From contig JAJOZX010006135.1 in the NCBI GenBank assembly GCA_023014485.1, positions 1-64,000 on the forward strand: 64,000 bases of DNA. The letters are read 5' to 3'. Shown here one piece after another: positions 43,102 through 53,574 of the stretch. The notes under the pieces were generated by a model. It made no database searches and was not told where the DNA came from. It was given only the letters and a program-made list of their open reading frames with translations. Source of the DNA: Bathynomus jamesi. Taxonomy: Eukaryota; Arthropoda; Malacostraca; Isopoda; Cirolanidae. Both the position numbers and the translations under genes were made by a program. Position 1 is the first letter of the stretch. Each line of letters begins with the position of its first letter.

Positions 43102-44487
43102 CTGGGTGATCCAGATAAATGGGACACATAAAAAAAAGCCAAATATTCTTAATATTAATTCCTTTCATAAAAACTATATATCATTCGAAAGAGTAGAGTT
43201 ACAAGTTTATTATGAAATATTTATTTTTTAAAAATGACTCCTTTCAAATGTGCTCCATTAGTTGCCAAGCATTCCAGTGTTCTCGCTTGTAAGTTCTGCA
43301 TCACTTTGCAAGAGTGTGCGGTGGTATGGCCTGTATCTCATTTGTGATGGCGGCCTTCAATTCTTGCAAGGTCGTTGGGTTATTTCTGTAGACCCTACTC
43401 TTTAAATATCCCCAGAGATAATAATCTAAGGGAGAAAAATCCGGAGACCTTGCGGGCCATTCAACGTCTCCAAATCTTGAAATTAACTCGCCTGGAAACG
43501 TTTGACGCAAAACTGCCATGCAGTTCCTCGTGGTATGGCAGGTAGCTCCGTCTTGTTGGAACCAGTGGTTTTCTAGACAAAGTTCTCTTAATTTAGGAAT
43601 AAGGAATCGGTCAACATTTTTCGTAGCGATCACCATTTACAGTGACCGTGTTTCCGGTGGAATCCTCGAAAAGTACGGCCCTATGATCTGAGATGCAGTA
43701 AGACCACACCAAACAGTTACACGCTGACTATGCAACGGGATTTCGGTAATATTCAATGGATTTTCTGTTGCCCAGAAACGACAATTTTGTTTGTTTACAG
43801 TTCCATTCAAGTGAAAATGGGCTTCGTCTGACATAATCAAGTTGCTAGAAAATTGGTGTGTCATTTACCTTCTGTTGGATCCATTGACAGAATTGTCGTC
43901 TTCGTGCGAAATCTCCATCGTTTAGTTGTTGCACTGTTTGAATTTTATATGGAAAGAGCATTAAATTTTGCTTGAATATACGGTGTGTTGTTCCATATCC
44001 AACTCCTAACAGCTGAGAAGCACGTCTGATGCTTATGTTAGGATTATCCTGTACAATTTCATGAGTTCTGTTAATGATCTCGTCTATCCTTGCTGTGCGC
44101 ACTCTTCCAGTTGGTTTTCTTTTTCCAATGCTGCCAGTTAAGGAAAAATTTCTGACACACCGACGGATTACTTCTTAGAAGGTGATTTTGACATCTGAAA
44201 ATTTGTCTTGAAAGATCTTTGAGCTGAAACTACACTTCTTCCATGCTCATAATATTGCTCAGTTATGAAACGCAGCTGTTCCACAGTCCATGCAGTCATC
44301 TTGAAGGGTTAGTTTTAACTAACACTTTTATTTTGTTTTGTATCTTGTCTTGTATTGTCAAAACCTATACAATCCTGTACAAACTTGTAACTATCCTCTT
44401 TCGAATGATGCGTATGATTTTATAAAAGGACTTATACTTTAAGAGTTACAGGGGTTTCTTTTGGGTCCCATTTCTCTGGATCACCCT
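43102..44487 (-). mobile_element. Mariner-type transposon with both ends
   Basis: Ends ctgggtgatccagataaatg (43102) and, in complement, agggtgatccagagaaatgg (ending about 44487), with TA repeats on both sides. 1.39 kb, normal for a full-length mariner. Confidence 0.9.
43228..44299 (-). pseudogene. Mariner-type transposase, a few frameshifts
   Basis: Starts MTAWTVEQLRFITEQYYEHG at 44299, with helix-turn-helix, then (from 44102) RTARIDEIINRTHEIVQDNP, RRASQLLGVGYGTTHRIFKQ. Catalytic blocks: MSDEAHFHLNG (first Asp), HWFQQDGATCHT (second Asp), WPARSPDFSPLDYYLWGYLK (third Asp). C-terminus LECLATNGAHLKGVIFKK. Shifts or stops occur near 44160, 43860, 43637 and 43290. All catalytic residues survive, so inactivation is recent. 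The family is the DD-D/IS630 type common in arthropods; the exact clade needs an alignment. Confidence 0.88.
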
Positions 44488-44497
44488 ATATATATAT

Positions 44498-44582
44498 TGA
44501 CGATTGGTTAGGTTAAGTCGTAATATTTTCGTTAGTTTTAACGAAAATATCACGACTAAACCTAACCAATCGTCAAGGGTGA
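44498..44582. repeat. 85-bp palindrome (family member)
   Basis: Arms ttgacgattggttaggttaa and, in complement, ttgacgattggttaggttta, about 40 bases each, joined by a gttagttttaac turn. Confidence 0.85.
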
Positions 44583-44954
44583 TAAAATTGCGGGGGTATA
44601 ACGGAAAAGTATCGTTTTTCTTTTTCACGCTGGAAGTCCAACGTGGGCAACGGGTATTCGATCCTACGTAAATGCAACGAGTTTCTTGCGTATATTGAGG
44701 TTCTGAATGTAGCGCGGTGGTCTAGGAAACTTTAAACCCTAGACCCTGTCCCAAAGTTGGGTCCTATCTGCTTAACAGATAGCTGGTGAGGGAAGCTATA
44801 TTTTCGGGCCTCTTTGCTTGTGACTCATTGCCCATGTTGGGCTTCCATCATGGAAAAAAACTTTTAGTATTTGTCATTTACCATTTCTCATTCGAACTAT
44901 AGTGGATTTAATTTTCCCACAAGAGTCCCGTGTTCCATACACAGTCTGTGCGTA

Positions 44955-44957
<3 letters not shown>
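44583..44957. repeat. Repeat shared with 37104-37260
   Basis: ataaaattgcgggggtataa and acggaaaagtatcg, then after an unshared 250 bases gtatttgtcatttaccattt and tagtggatttaattttccca. The middle may be another insertion (cgctggaagtccaacgtggg ... catgttgggcttccatcatg has inverted-repeat character). Confidence 0.5.
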
Positions 44958-45018
<61 letters not shown>

Positions 45019-45023
45019 GTGTA

Positions 45024-45064
<41 letters not shown>

Positions 45065-45066
45065 GG
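44958..45066. repeat. (TA)n(TG)n(TA)n microsatellite
   Basis: About 110 bases of compound dinucleotide repeat. Confidence 0.95.
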
Positions 45067-45170
45067 CCTTTTTTTTCAGTAATTGCACTTGTGGGGAAGA
45101 TACGTTGGCCAGGAGGTCAGGGCTGGGGGTCTGCTGATAACGGTACACTGACTTCAAAAACAATACAGTA

Positions 45171-45175
<5 letters not shown>

Positions 45176-45222
<47 letters not shown>
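45176..45222. repeat. (TA)n microsatellite
   Basis: Abuts the terminal sequence of the Penelope copy on the minus strand. Confidence 0.95.
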
Positions 45223-45225
<3 letters not shown>

Positions 45226-45253
45226 TGCAAACCCACAAGGAAAAAGAAAAACG

Positions 45254-45299
45254 ATTCCAAGGCCTTTCGTGTATTCAAAGCTACACCTCGTCAGGGAAT
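45254..45299 (-). ncRNA. Hammerhead ribozyme-like motif
   Basis: In complement: ATTCC, CTGACGAG, GTGTA/TACAC stem II, GAAA, GGCC mini stem III, TT, GGAAT. Same fold as at 46673. Confidence 0.65.
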
Positions 45300-45389
45300 G
45301 AAGATAAAAGGCGAGATGCCCATAAATATATACAACGTACAGGAAAAACAAAACAATTAGCACATACTTAACAAGGGTTAATGAGAGGC

Positions 45390-46388
45390 AAAAAAATTTT
45401 AACATGATATCGTCAATTTTATACGTCCCCGCACTGTTATTGAAATTGTTTTTAAAATGAATAAATGCACATTCTAGAATATTTCGTTCTATTATATCTC
45501 TGTTTTTAACAAGCGCTTTAGAACTATCCCACTTGATGCTATGGTTACATCTATACATATGGTTAAATAAAGCATTGGAAGTATTAGCTGTTCTACAAGC
45601 ATATTTATGCTGTTTTACCCTAATATCTAACGTTTTACCGGTTTGGCCTATATATACTGAGTTACATTGTGTACATCCGATCGAATACACACAACCAACA
45701 ACATTATCAGGGCTATTCTTTATTAGGCGTGATTTAACAGTATTATTATACTTAAAGATTACATTAATGCCAATTGCTTTAAGTACAGTTGGAAGGTATT
45801 GAAAATTAACATGGTAAGGTAGGCTAAGGATATTTTTACGCTGAAATTCCTTTACAATTACATTATTATAATACCTATTCTTGGCTTTCTTAAGACAGTT
45901 ATCTAAAAATGAAATAGGATAACATAATTTAGTACCAATATTCATGATATTGCATAACTCGGAATCTAAAAATTCAGGACTGACAACTCTCAATGTCGAA
46001 GAAACATAGCAGAGAAAATAGAGGATTTAATCGAAGGATGATGGTCAGAATAAAAATGCACGTAAGAGTTATTATTAGTAGGCTTACGGTAGACTTCATA
46101 ATTGAACTGATTAGAGCATCTCCAAATTTTTAGATCAAGAAAAGATAGGCTTCTATCATTTTCTTTTTCAACTGTAAACTTAATAGATGGGACTAAATTG
46201 TTGAGCCTACCAAGAAATAAGTCCACATCCAAATTATTAGGCCAAAAGCATAAAATATCATCTATATACCTGTACCAAACCAGGTTAAAATTAACAATCG
46301 TAGGCAAAATTCTACTTTCAAAAAATTCCATATATAAATTAGCTAGTACAGGTGAAAGGGGATTTCCCATAGCCAATCCAAACGACAT
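45390..46388 (-). pseudogene. Penelope reverse transcriptase with GIY-YIG nuclease
   Basis: From 46388: MSFGLAMGNPLSPVLANLYM (RT motif B), WYRYIDDILCFWP (catalytic Y-I-D-D), SIKFTVEKENDRSLSFLDLK, YRKPTNNNSYVHFYSDHHP. One shift near 45990. Then FQYLPTVLKAIGINVIFKYN, VVGCVYSIGCTQCNSVYIGQ-TGKT (GIY-YIG core with Cys pair), RVKQHKYACRTANTSNALFN, HSIKWDSSKALV. Penelope elements use the RT and linked nuclease to insert copies. The N-terminal RT motifs (fingers) are lost. Otherwise little decay. Confidence 0.92.
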
Positions 46389-46400
46389 AACATAAATGCT

Positions 46401-46785
46401 TTATTTAACCATATGTATAGATGTAACCATAGCATCAAGTGGGATAGTTCTAAAGCGCTTGTTAAAAACAGAGATATAATGGAACGAAATATTCTAGAAT
46501 GTGCATTTATTCATTTTAAAAACAATTTCAATAACAGTGCGGGGACGTATAAAATTGACGATATCATGTTAAAATTTCTTTTGCCTCTCATTAACCCTTG
46601 TTAAGTATGTGCTAATTGTTTTGTTTTTCCTGTACGTTGTATATATTTATGGGCATCTCGCCTTTTATCTTCATTCCCTGACGAGGTGTAACTTTGAATA
46701 CACGAAAGGCCTTGGAATCGTTTTTCTTTTTCCTTGTGGGTTTGCAGCATTCATTCATTTCACGTGTTTTATTGTGAAATTCATC
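46401..46785 (+). mobile_element. Penelope-like element, plus-strand partner
   Basis: Starts inside the GIY-YIG region (HMYRCNHSIKWDSSKALVKN) and runs to the terminal sequence and a cattcattcatttcacgtgt tail, followed by (TA)n. Nearly identical to the minus-strand copy over the shared part. Confidence 0.88.
46673..46718 (+). ncRNA. Hammerhead ribozyme-like motif (best copy)
   Basis: Stem I ATTCC/GGAAT (5 bp), core CTGACGAG, stem II GTGTA/TACAC with an 8-base loop, core GAAA, self-complementary AGGCCT mini stem III, then T at the expected cleavage point. The only irregularity is one extra G before stem II. Very short stem III is the known form in Penelope elements, thought to work as dimers. 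Confidence 0.7.
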
Positions 46786-46821
<36 letters not shown>

Positions 46822-47252
46822 TGTATATGAAAATAATATAATGTATAAAAATAAAACATATAAAAGATAATATAAAATAATAATTATTATTATTATATTA
46901 ATATTGAATTTCTATAATAACTATTTAAACTATTACAATAATTATTTAATAATTTAACTTAATTTAATTAAACAAAATATTTAATATATTTTTATGTGAT
47001 CAAGAAAGAAAAAAATTCATAATTAATCTTGAAAAAAAAATTACATTAAAACACTGCACAAAAATAGACTTCCATACATTGATTCAATGTATGTAAGTCT
47101 ATTATATGGATCTGAATATTTCTTTTTCCTTTGTTCTCTTTGCCTTTTTCATTATTTGCTAAAAAGGGGGTTTGGGGGTAATTTTGTTACGGAGGGAAGA
47201 TCTGAGTTTGGCGGGGAAGATTCCCCACCAAGCCATATGGAAAAAAAAATCC

Positions 47253-47255
<3 letters not shown>
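46786..47255. repeat. (TA)n and AT-rich spacer
   Basis: TA tract 46788-46822, then strongly AT-rich sequence. A small hairpin (agacttccatacattga / tcaatgtatgtaagtct, 47067-47101) is present. No gene. Confidence 0.5.

Positions 47256-47301
<46 letters not shown>
47256..47301. repeat. (TA)n microsatellite
   Basis: TA tract of about 45 bases. Confidence 0.95.
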
Positions 47302-47303
<2 letters not shown>

Positions 47304-48069
47304 AAATTATCTTCAAATATAGTTAATTAGAAATTAATATAATAAATATATAAGGATATATTAATGAAATTAAAATGTTAAAAGTAACAACCTTTCAATA
47401 ATTAATAACCCAAAGTTATTTGAAAATAAAGTTCTGCTTTTGTTTCTGAGCAATCATTGTCCGTCCTACTCGGAGTTGATTGCTCCTTTTCGCGTCCTCT
47501 ATCCACCAGAGGGCGTTCAGATGGGCGGTAACGCTCCCACCAGCCGGGAAAAATAAGTCCCCTTTAAAAGGGGTACTGGGTCGAGCCAAGTACACTGCGC
47601 GCAACGTGCTCGTAAATACACCCTGTCCTCGTTTCTTTGATTGGGTTTGGACGACATTTGGCTGTAAATGCGTTTAATGGATTTTGTATCGACGATTTTT
47701 TAGTTTTTTTTAGTTTTTTGTTCCGAAACGAACGCTATTTTCTCACTTATTAATTTTTTTTTGTCTTTAATCTTAACTATTATTTTTACTGTAATTAATT
47801 ATAATGCTTAGTTTACTGCGACACCGGTTCATTTACCAGCGCGCTATAAACAGGGAAGTAATTTTAGCTTTAGTATTTAACCTCGTATTAATTAACTTCA
47901 TAAAACAGAGTAAAAGGCTCCGTTTCTTTTCTTCCGCCTAATGATAATATGAATTAATGATAATATGAATTATGATAATAGATAATGATAATATGAATTA
48001 ATAAGAGCTGTAATTCGCGTTCTCACGTTCCGAGGACTTCGAATCAATTAATATTAATGACACTCGTAA
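47302..48069. other. Possible unique island with candidate promoter features
   Basis: Between 47460 and 47700 the sequence is less AT-rich and free of recognised repeats, with a CTCF-like site, a cccctttaaaaggggtact palindrome and gcgcgcaacgtgctcg. No coding frame is convincing. Confidence 0.35.
47503..47515 (+). promoter_or_regulatory. CTCF-like site
   Basis: CCACCAGAGGGCG matches the core of the CTCF consensus (CCASYAGRKGGC). A single short match by chance is possible. Confidence 0.35.
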
Positions 48070-48233
48070 AAAGGCCAAAGTTAAGCGACAATATGTCAGT
48101 ACAGTAGTTGGATGGGGGATCGTCCTCCGCGTTTAGATGATGTAGGGATCCGTGGTTCGGATCCCACGTAAAGCTGTAGGTTTCCTTCGTCATATGACCT
48201 TCTTTGTTGCGAAGGAGATTTAATAACTCCATC

Positions 48234-48236
<3 letters not shown>
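48070..48236 (+). mobile_element. 5S rRNA-derived SINE (copy 3)
   Basis: aaagttaagcgacaatatgt, gtagttggatgggggatcgt, then ggatccgtggttcggatccc and cgaaggagatttaataactc. Best conserved 5S-like head of the three. Confidence 0.75.

Positions 48237-48273
<37 letters not shown>
48237..48273. repeat. (CA)n microsatellite
   Basis: Tail of the 5S-derived SINE runs into a CA tract. Confidence 0.95.
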
Positions 48274-48277
<4 letters not shown>

Positions 48278-48407
48278 ACATAAACAGTTATACTTTATTT
48301 TCATGAAAACAACTTTCAAGATGTCTTCAGGTTTTGCAACCAAAATGAAAATGCATTTTTCACCTTCACAAAATTTTTATAGTCGAGTGTATGTATATAT
48401 ATATATG

Positions 48408-48531
48408 ATGCAAACCCACATTTCCCTGACGAGGTGTACTTCTGAATACACGAAAGGCCTTGGAATCATTTTTCTTTTTCCTTGTGGATTGCATCGTTCA
48501 TTCATGTCATGTGTTTAATTGTGAAATTCAT

Positions 48532-48535
<4 letters not shown>
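48408..48535 (+). mobile_element. Penelope terminal sequence
   Basis: gatgcaaacccacatttccc, the hammerhead-like motif, tttttctttttccttgtgga and gtgaaattcatcgc, then (TA)n. Only terminal parts remain. Confidence 0.7.
48421..48466 (+). ncRNA. Hammerhead ribozyme-like motif
   Basis: TTCC/GGAA stem I, CTGACGAG, GTGTA/TACAC, GAAAGGCCTT. As at 46673 with one base pair less in stem I. Confidence 0.6.
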
Positions 48536-48569
<34 letters not shown>

Positions 48570-48598
48570 CAACAGGGCTTTTTAAAATGAATATGTAG

Positions 48599-48803
48599 AG
48601 AGGAAAATTTATTTTAAATTAAGTTTACAAAAGTAATACCTGAGAACTAAAACAAATGTTCAAATTGATGTCTTGTTTTGGAACCTTTTTATTGTTGCGG
48701 GTAAAATAACACGCACTGACTAATATGAAAGTGAGTTACACTCCTGAGGACCTCTGAAGCGGATTTGTCTCTTCACTCGCGTTACTTTATGCACACCCTG
48801 TAC
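48599..48803 (+). mobile_element. Mariner-derived MITE fragment
   Basis: Matches 17115-17275 (aagtttacaaaagtaatacc, tgtcttgttttggaaccttt, gaaagtgagttacactcctg) and ends acaccctgta. The left terminus is lost. Confidence 0.7.
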
Positions 48804-50669
48804 AGTTTCATTTAAATTTGAAAGGTCTTTTCTTTAAAGTTTTACAACGAAGCGACGCGTTACACGAACAAAATCGAATTTAATAATGTCAATATTCGAC
48901 CTTATGCAAGTACTTACTGTAGATGGATTTCACATTTCAAATTGCATGTCAGGTTTTCAATGAAAATGTCTAGCCTAACCTAATCAGACTAACCTCGCTT
49001 AACCAGACCTAATCTAGCATAACCTAACTGGGCATAATGTAACCTAACCTACCCAGCTTAACCTAACATGATCTAATTTTAGTATCGATATTATGCGTGT
49101 CGACATTTTTCCGCTAGCATGAAGCGACGACAATAACGACAAAAATGTTATCAGTTCTCCTTAATCCTTGATAAATAAAAACTTTTTCATTAACAATTTT
49201 AATGGGACAAATGAAGTTTCTGGTGAACTGTAATATCTGTCAGTGTCAATATTATTGCCAAGTAACGATTGCAAAATTATCTTTTGAATATTCATAATGC
49301 AAAAAAGATGGTTCGTTGTTTTAACCATTTTATTAGTGTCCGGAGGTCTTTTCCGAGACCTATTAAAATCGTTTGGGGTTAGCCAGAACAAAATCGTCTG
49401 GCGTTAGCCAGAACAAAATCAGTAAAGTGCTACTAGGCACTAATGGGTTAACCCTTTGAGAAACAAAAAGCATATTTATCCCAACGGAAATAATAGTATA
49501 AAGTGTACAACAATGCACCGTTTCTACAAATACGTCTACATGTTTATATAGGTATCGTTTAGTTGTCGAAAAAGGAACCCAAAATGGGTCATTTAAGTGG
49601 CTATAGTTATTAACATATCTAATTTTGAATGACAATAAAACTACACGTTTATAATTCAAAGAACATACAATGGTCATGAAAGGATTAAAGAGGCAGATTT
49701 TTGGAACTACTCTAAAGCGTACCAGTAATTTTTTTCTTCCGAAGCACAGACTAAATAGAAATAGAAATAAATTGATAAAAATTTACGTTAAAATTAACTT
49801 TGCAAAAATAAATTGATAATCGATTAAATTTAACAAAATAGATTTCATAATTCAGTTATTAATCGCGTAAACAATTACAGTATTCTGGTTTCATGTTTAA
49901 ATTTGGCTTCTTTTAACGAATTCATTACAGTATATTAATATAACTATCGACCATTTCTGGTAATTACAGTTCACGCGTTTGTTGAAAAGGTGCAAGTTTG
50001 ATTGAAGTATTGTTGCCACGCGACTCAAACACCAAATTATGATGACTTCGTCTAATTCTATTAAAGTATACGAATACACACACACACACACACACACAAT
50101 GTGTGTGCATCTCGGCATAAGTGAAGTATCGACTTTTTAAAATTCATATATCTGAAAAACCTAATTAACCAAACTTAATTTCACCTAACCTAACATTAGT
50201 TTCGTCGAACCGAGAAGGGCGTGATAAATGTTTTAGACGCTTCTGAGGGCACAAAGGGTGGTTTCTGTCAAGTCTTTAAATAGTGAGGTACTCACTAATC
50301 TAGCCTAACCTAACCTAACCAAACCTAAATCAGGAGTAACATCTTTTTTACAGCACTAAAATGCTTTTATATTTTTTATACAAATTTTTTAATGTTCCAA
50401 GGTACTAAAAACGTTACCTCACAAAAATTACCCCACTACATCTGTGAATTATCACACGATCCACTTTACTTACACACACACACACCTCTGACGTCCTGAC
50501 TCAGAGCTTATTGATCCCATTAAACAATTTACTCCAAGCTAAAGAGTCAGAAGAACTTTGTAATAAATAATGAATAAATGGTTTAGTGTATAAATTCAAA
50601 AAGAGTTTTGATCCAATGATATTTCTGTTTAAAAACGTTTAAACATGTTTTTATGAGATTCTGCATCTG
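48804..50669. repeat. AT-rich stretch with degenerate TTAGG-type clusters
   Basis: Clusters rich in cctaacct at 48975-49085, 50163-50200 and 50299-50333 are degenerate arthropod telomere-type repeats. A (CA)n tract lies at about 50076-50098. Two adjacent direct copies of tcg..gg.gttagccagaacaaaatc occur at 49372-49420. No supported gene. Confidence 0.5.
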
Positions 50670-50800
50670 CAGTGTTGTAAATTGAAAGGTCTGCTGGTAC
50701 TCTGTACTTCCTGAAACACAACAATGAAATATCAGAAGATCGACGTTTCGCTAATCTCTGGGACTTCTTCAGACAAGAAGTATCCATAAAGTCGGTGAAA
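50670..50800 (-). repeat. Penelope-like terminal fragment
   Basis: In complement: gtctgaagaagtcccagaga, ttagcgaaacgtcgatcttc, then gttgtgtttcaggaagtaca. CTGAAGA ... GAAACGTC is the hammerhead-core spacing seen in Penelope ends, but no convincing stem I or II can be drawn. Confidence 0.45.
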
Positions 50801-50939
50801 ACGTTGTACTATTTCGAAATGTCGACCTTCCCATATATATCGTCCCGAGTGCCAATGGAGAGGGAGGAGCCGAAAGGAAGGAGCTGTATTATACAGTATA
50901 TACCTTTCATTTCAACCTCGCACTCAGGTTAATTCAGTA

Positions 50940-51795
50940 GTATGGGTGCAAAAAGTTAGCGTGCAATGCAATTGCAAATGTTGCAATAGGTTATGTAACA
51001 AAGGGGAGGGTTTATGCAACAAGGGGGTTATCCCCCAAGTTGCAATGAAGAGGAACATCCCCAGCAAGTTGGGGGAGTCCACCTAACCTCTTTGAGGAGA
51101 AGTGGAACGGCCTCATTCCCTAAAGGGGTACACCTAACCTAAGAGAGGGAGTGAAAGGAGGAGGGTCTTTGGGGGAGAAGCTGGGACGGCTTCACCCCCC
51201 AAAGGGAAACCTAACCTAAGCATTAACCTAAGAAGGAGAGAGGAGTATTCGCCTGGCTCCTGCCAGACGCATAATGAGAGTTCATCGAGCGCCCGCTGTC
51301 TTATAAGGTCCTAATCAGCCAGTTGGCTTAGAAGGCTTAATCTGACTTAGAAGGCGTAAATGGCTTGTTCAGGTGTACATTATTAGGGTTGAGTTGCCAG
51401 ATTGCGCTATTTATTTAATTAAAGCATATATTCTTGACAGTTGGCTCTCCTCCAGTTGGCATTATCCGACCGACAGTTGGCTTAATCCGCCAGTTGCCTT
51501 AACCCGCCAGTTGACGTAGAGGACTAGAAGGCAGGTGTATATACTAATTAACTTTTCAGCTGCCAGATTGCTCTATTCAGATATTCTTGACAGTTGGCTT
51601 AGAAATCCGTCAGTCGGTTTAGAAGGCGTAACCAGCCATTTGATATGCATATAATTAAATAATAATATCGTTTATATATACAACCAAAAGAATTAAATAA
51701 AACACCATTACATCATTCTGTTTATTTAGACGAATTATTGGATTCAATTTCACGAAATATATAGAAAATAAATACACAATCCTATGCAAACGATG
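50940..51795 (-). repeat. Inverted partner of the 31405-32000 repeat
   Basis: Complement of the 31.4-32.0 kb sequence with insertions, including gttgggggagtccacctaac at 51070 and the serial ccagttggctta units at 51300-51620. Many indels separate the two copies. Confidence 0.7.
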
Positions 51796-51856
51796 GCATA
51801 TATGTGATCAAAAAAATAAAATAAAAAATAATAATAGCATAAGAAATACGAACGAA

Positions 51857-51890
<34 letters not shown>

Positions 51891-51944
51891 AAAAAATAAA
51901 AACTAATAATATACAAAACGTTGGAGTATAACCATTAATATAAC
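51796..51944. repeat. (TA)n and AT-rich spacer
   Basis: TA tract 51859-51886; nothing else recognised. Confidence 0.6.
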
Positions 51945-52038
51945 ACGCCCCATCAGCAGCCCAGCGTCTTAACCACTAGGCCACCTAGGGTACCGGGGCC
52001 GATGGATTCGTAGTCAGCGACGCTAACCACTACACCTC
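51945..52038 (-). mobile_element. tRNA-derived SINE fragment (copy 3)
   Basis: In complement: gtagtggttagcgtcgctga, ctacgaatccatcgg, then ggtggcctagtggttaagac and gctgggctgctgatggggcg. Most of the first monomer's B box is deleted. Confidence 0.7.
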
Positions 52039-52045
52039 TAAATGA

Positions 52046-52775
52046 TTAAATATATTGAAAATAAAAAAGAATAATATACAAAATGATCGAGTATAATGAT
52101 ATTATTTCTTTGTTCTCTTTAGCTATATTTGCATTTTCCATAAGATTTAAAATAGCCATTTCCGTTGTTTTATTATTACGGAAGCCATATTGATTTGGAG
52201 ATAATAAACTGTAGGATTCTAAATATCGCTGCATTCTAGTTTTTACAATTTTTTCAAAAACTTTGCTGAACACAGCTAATGAACAAACCTGCCTGTAATT
52301 TGTTGCTAGTGTAGGATCACCCCATTTAAAAAGGGGTGTTATATAACCAGTTTTTAGCATTGATGGGAATTTTCCTTTGGAAATACTTTGATTGATAATT
52401 TTAGCCAAAGTTACAGATATCTTATCTTTAACAAGTTTCAGTAAGGTACAGGAATGTTATGAATGTTATTTTTTGTATTTTTTTAATTTACCAATAATAT
52501 TCCGGACCTCAGTAGAGGTAGCAGAAACAAAGAAAATGAATTTAGTGGGCTGGGTGGCATATATTCTAGAGGTGAGTGATCATTATTTAGTAATTGTGAG
52601 CGAAGCTTATCCCCTATTGAAGTAAAATGTATATTTAAAGAGTCTGCAATAGTAGTATCATCAGTGATTTCTTTATTATCAACATTTAATTTCTCTATAG
52701 AATTTTTCTTAATTTATTTTCGAGAAGACTGTTTATGGTTGTCCAACTGTTTTTCATGTCTCCTTTATGTTTGGA
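52046..52775 (-). pseudogene. LINE reverse transcriptase fragment (fourth family)
   Basis: Minus strand: SWTTINSLLENKL, ITDDTTIADSLNIHFTSIGD, then in another frame LAKIINQSISKGKFPSMLKT, GYITPLFKWGDPTLATNYRQ, VCSLAVFSKVFEKIVKTRMQ and LLSPNQYGFRNNKTTEMAIL. This is the RT finger/palm entry (K-x-GD, NYR, S-K-x-x-E-K, QYGFR) with its linker. NYRPVS is changed to NYRQVC. The catalytic FADD part is absent; the fragment ends near 52080. Confidence 0.8.
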
Positions 52776-52781
52776 AAATCG

Positions 52782-52888
52782 TCCTTGACGATTGGTTAGG
52801 TTTAGTCATGATATTTTCGTTAAAACTAACGAAAATATCATGACTAAACCTAACCAATCGTAGGTAGACCGCATACTATAGTAGCACC
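52782..52888. repeat. 85-bp palindrome with right extension
   Basis: ccttgacgattggttaggtt ... cctaaccaatcgtaggtaga, then ccgcatactatagtagcacc as at 36970-36996. Inserted next to the LINE fragment. Confidence 0.85.
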
Positions 52889-53186
52889 GAACTTACTTTC
52901 TTTCTTTCTTTGTTTCTTATGGCCGGCCAACCACGGGCCAGATTTAGATGAGACTTGGGAAATATGGGTAAGTGAGGCCGGGGAAGAACATAGGCTATGT
53001 GGCGTTAGCCTCCGAGGTCATCTGAGGCAGCTGGAGGCCTCTGTAATCCGAATTGGTTGAAAGATAGTGACATCATAGACACGTCATAAAATAGGCGGAG
53101 CTCTAGCATATATATATATATATAAGAACATAGGCTATTTGGCGTCGGCCTCCGAGGTCATATATATATATATAAATATATACACA
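52889..53186. repeat. Short duplicated block with (TA)n
   Basis: aagaacataggctatgtggc to ctccgaggtca occurs at 52986 and again at 53126, the second between two (TA)n tracts. No gene. Confidence 0.6.
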
Positions 53187-53432
53187 CAGTAAGTCCCCAA
53201 CTTACACTGTTAATTTGTTCCGAAGGTCGCTGTGTAAGTTGAAAATCGTGCAAGTCCAACACTGCGTAAATACGATATATTTTACGACATATACGTTCAT
53301 TTCTATGGATAGTTAAAGCTAAAAAAGTAGGGTTTATAAAAACAAAATGTTAAGAAAATGAAAATTTATTCAATACAGTACATATATAAAAACATATATA
53401 AGAAAACTAATATTTATTCAATAATTTGTGGC

Positions 53433-53572
53433 TCAGATTCTGCAGATGTTTATGGCATTGGATCTTTTCTCTGTTTTCTTTAAGTACTTGCCCAGTGATG
53501 TTTGTACCGTAGCTTTTTTCTTCTCATCATAAATCACTTTATAGCATGCAATAGCGCCATGCATTGCTCTAG
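53433..53572 (-). pseudogene. Tigger-type transposase C-terminal fragment
   Basis: Reads RAMHGAIACYKVIYDEKKKA, TVQTSLGKYLKKTEKR and stops. Cys-Tyr-Lys-x-Ile-Tyr-Asp-Glu-Lys-Lys ... Gln-Thr-x-Leu is the C-terminal tail of pogo/Tigger transposases. Cut by the hAT at 53575. Confidence 0.65.
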
Positions 53573-53574
53573 AC

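Larger units (their letters stand above)
45223..46400 (-). mobile_element. Penelope-like element, minus-strand copy
   Basis: 5'-truncated at about 46400; ends with the shared terminal sequence gctgcaaacccacaaggaaa. A shorter plus-strand copy starts at once on the other side (46401), giving a head-to-head inverted pair. Confidence 0.88.

Noticed and set aside
50738..50775. Complete hammerhead on the minus strand
   Set aside because: CTGAAGA and GAAACGTC are present, but I cannot draw a convincing stem I or II; kept only as a Penelope-like fragment.
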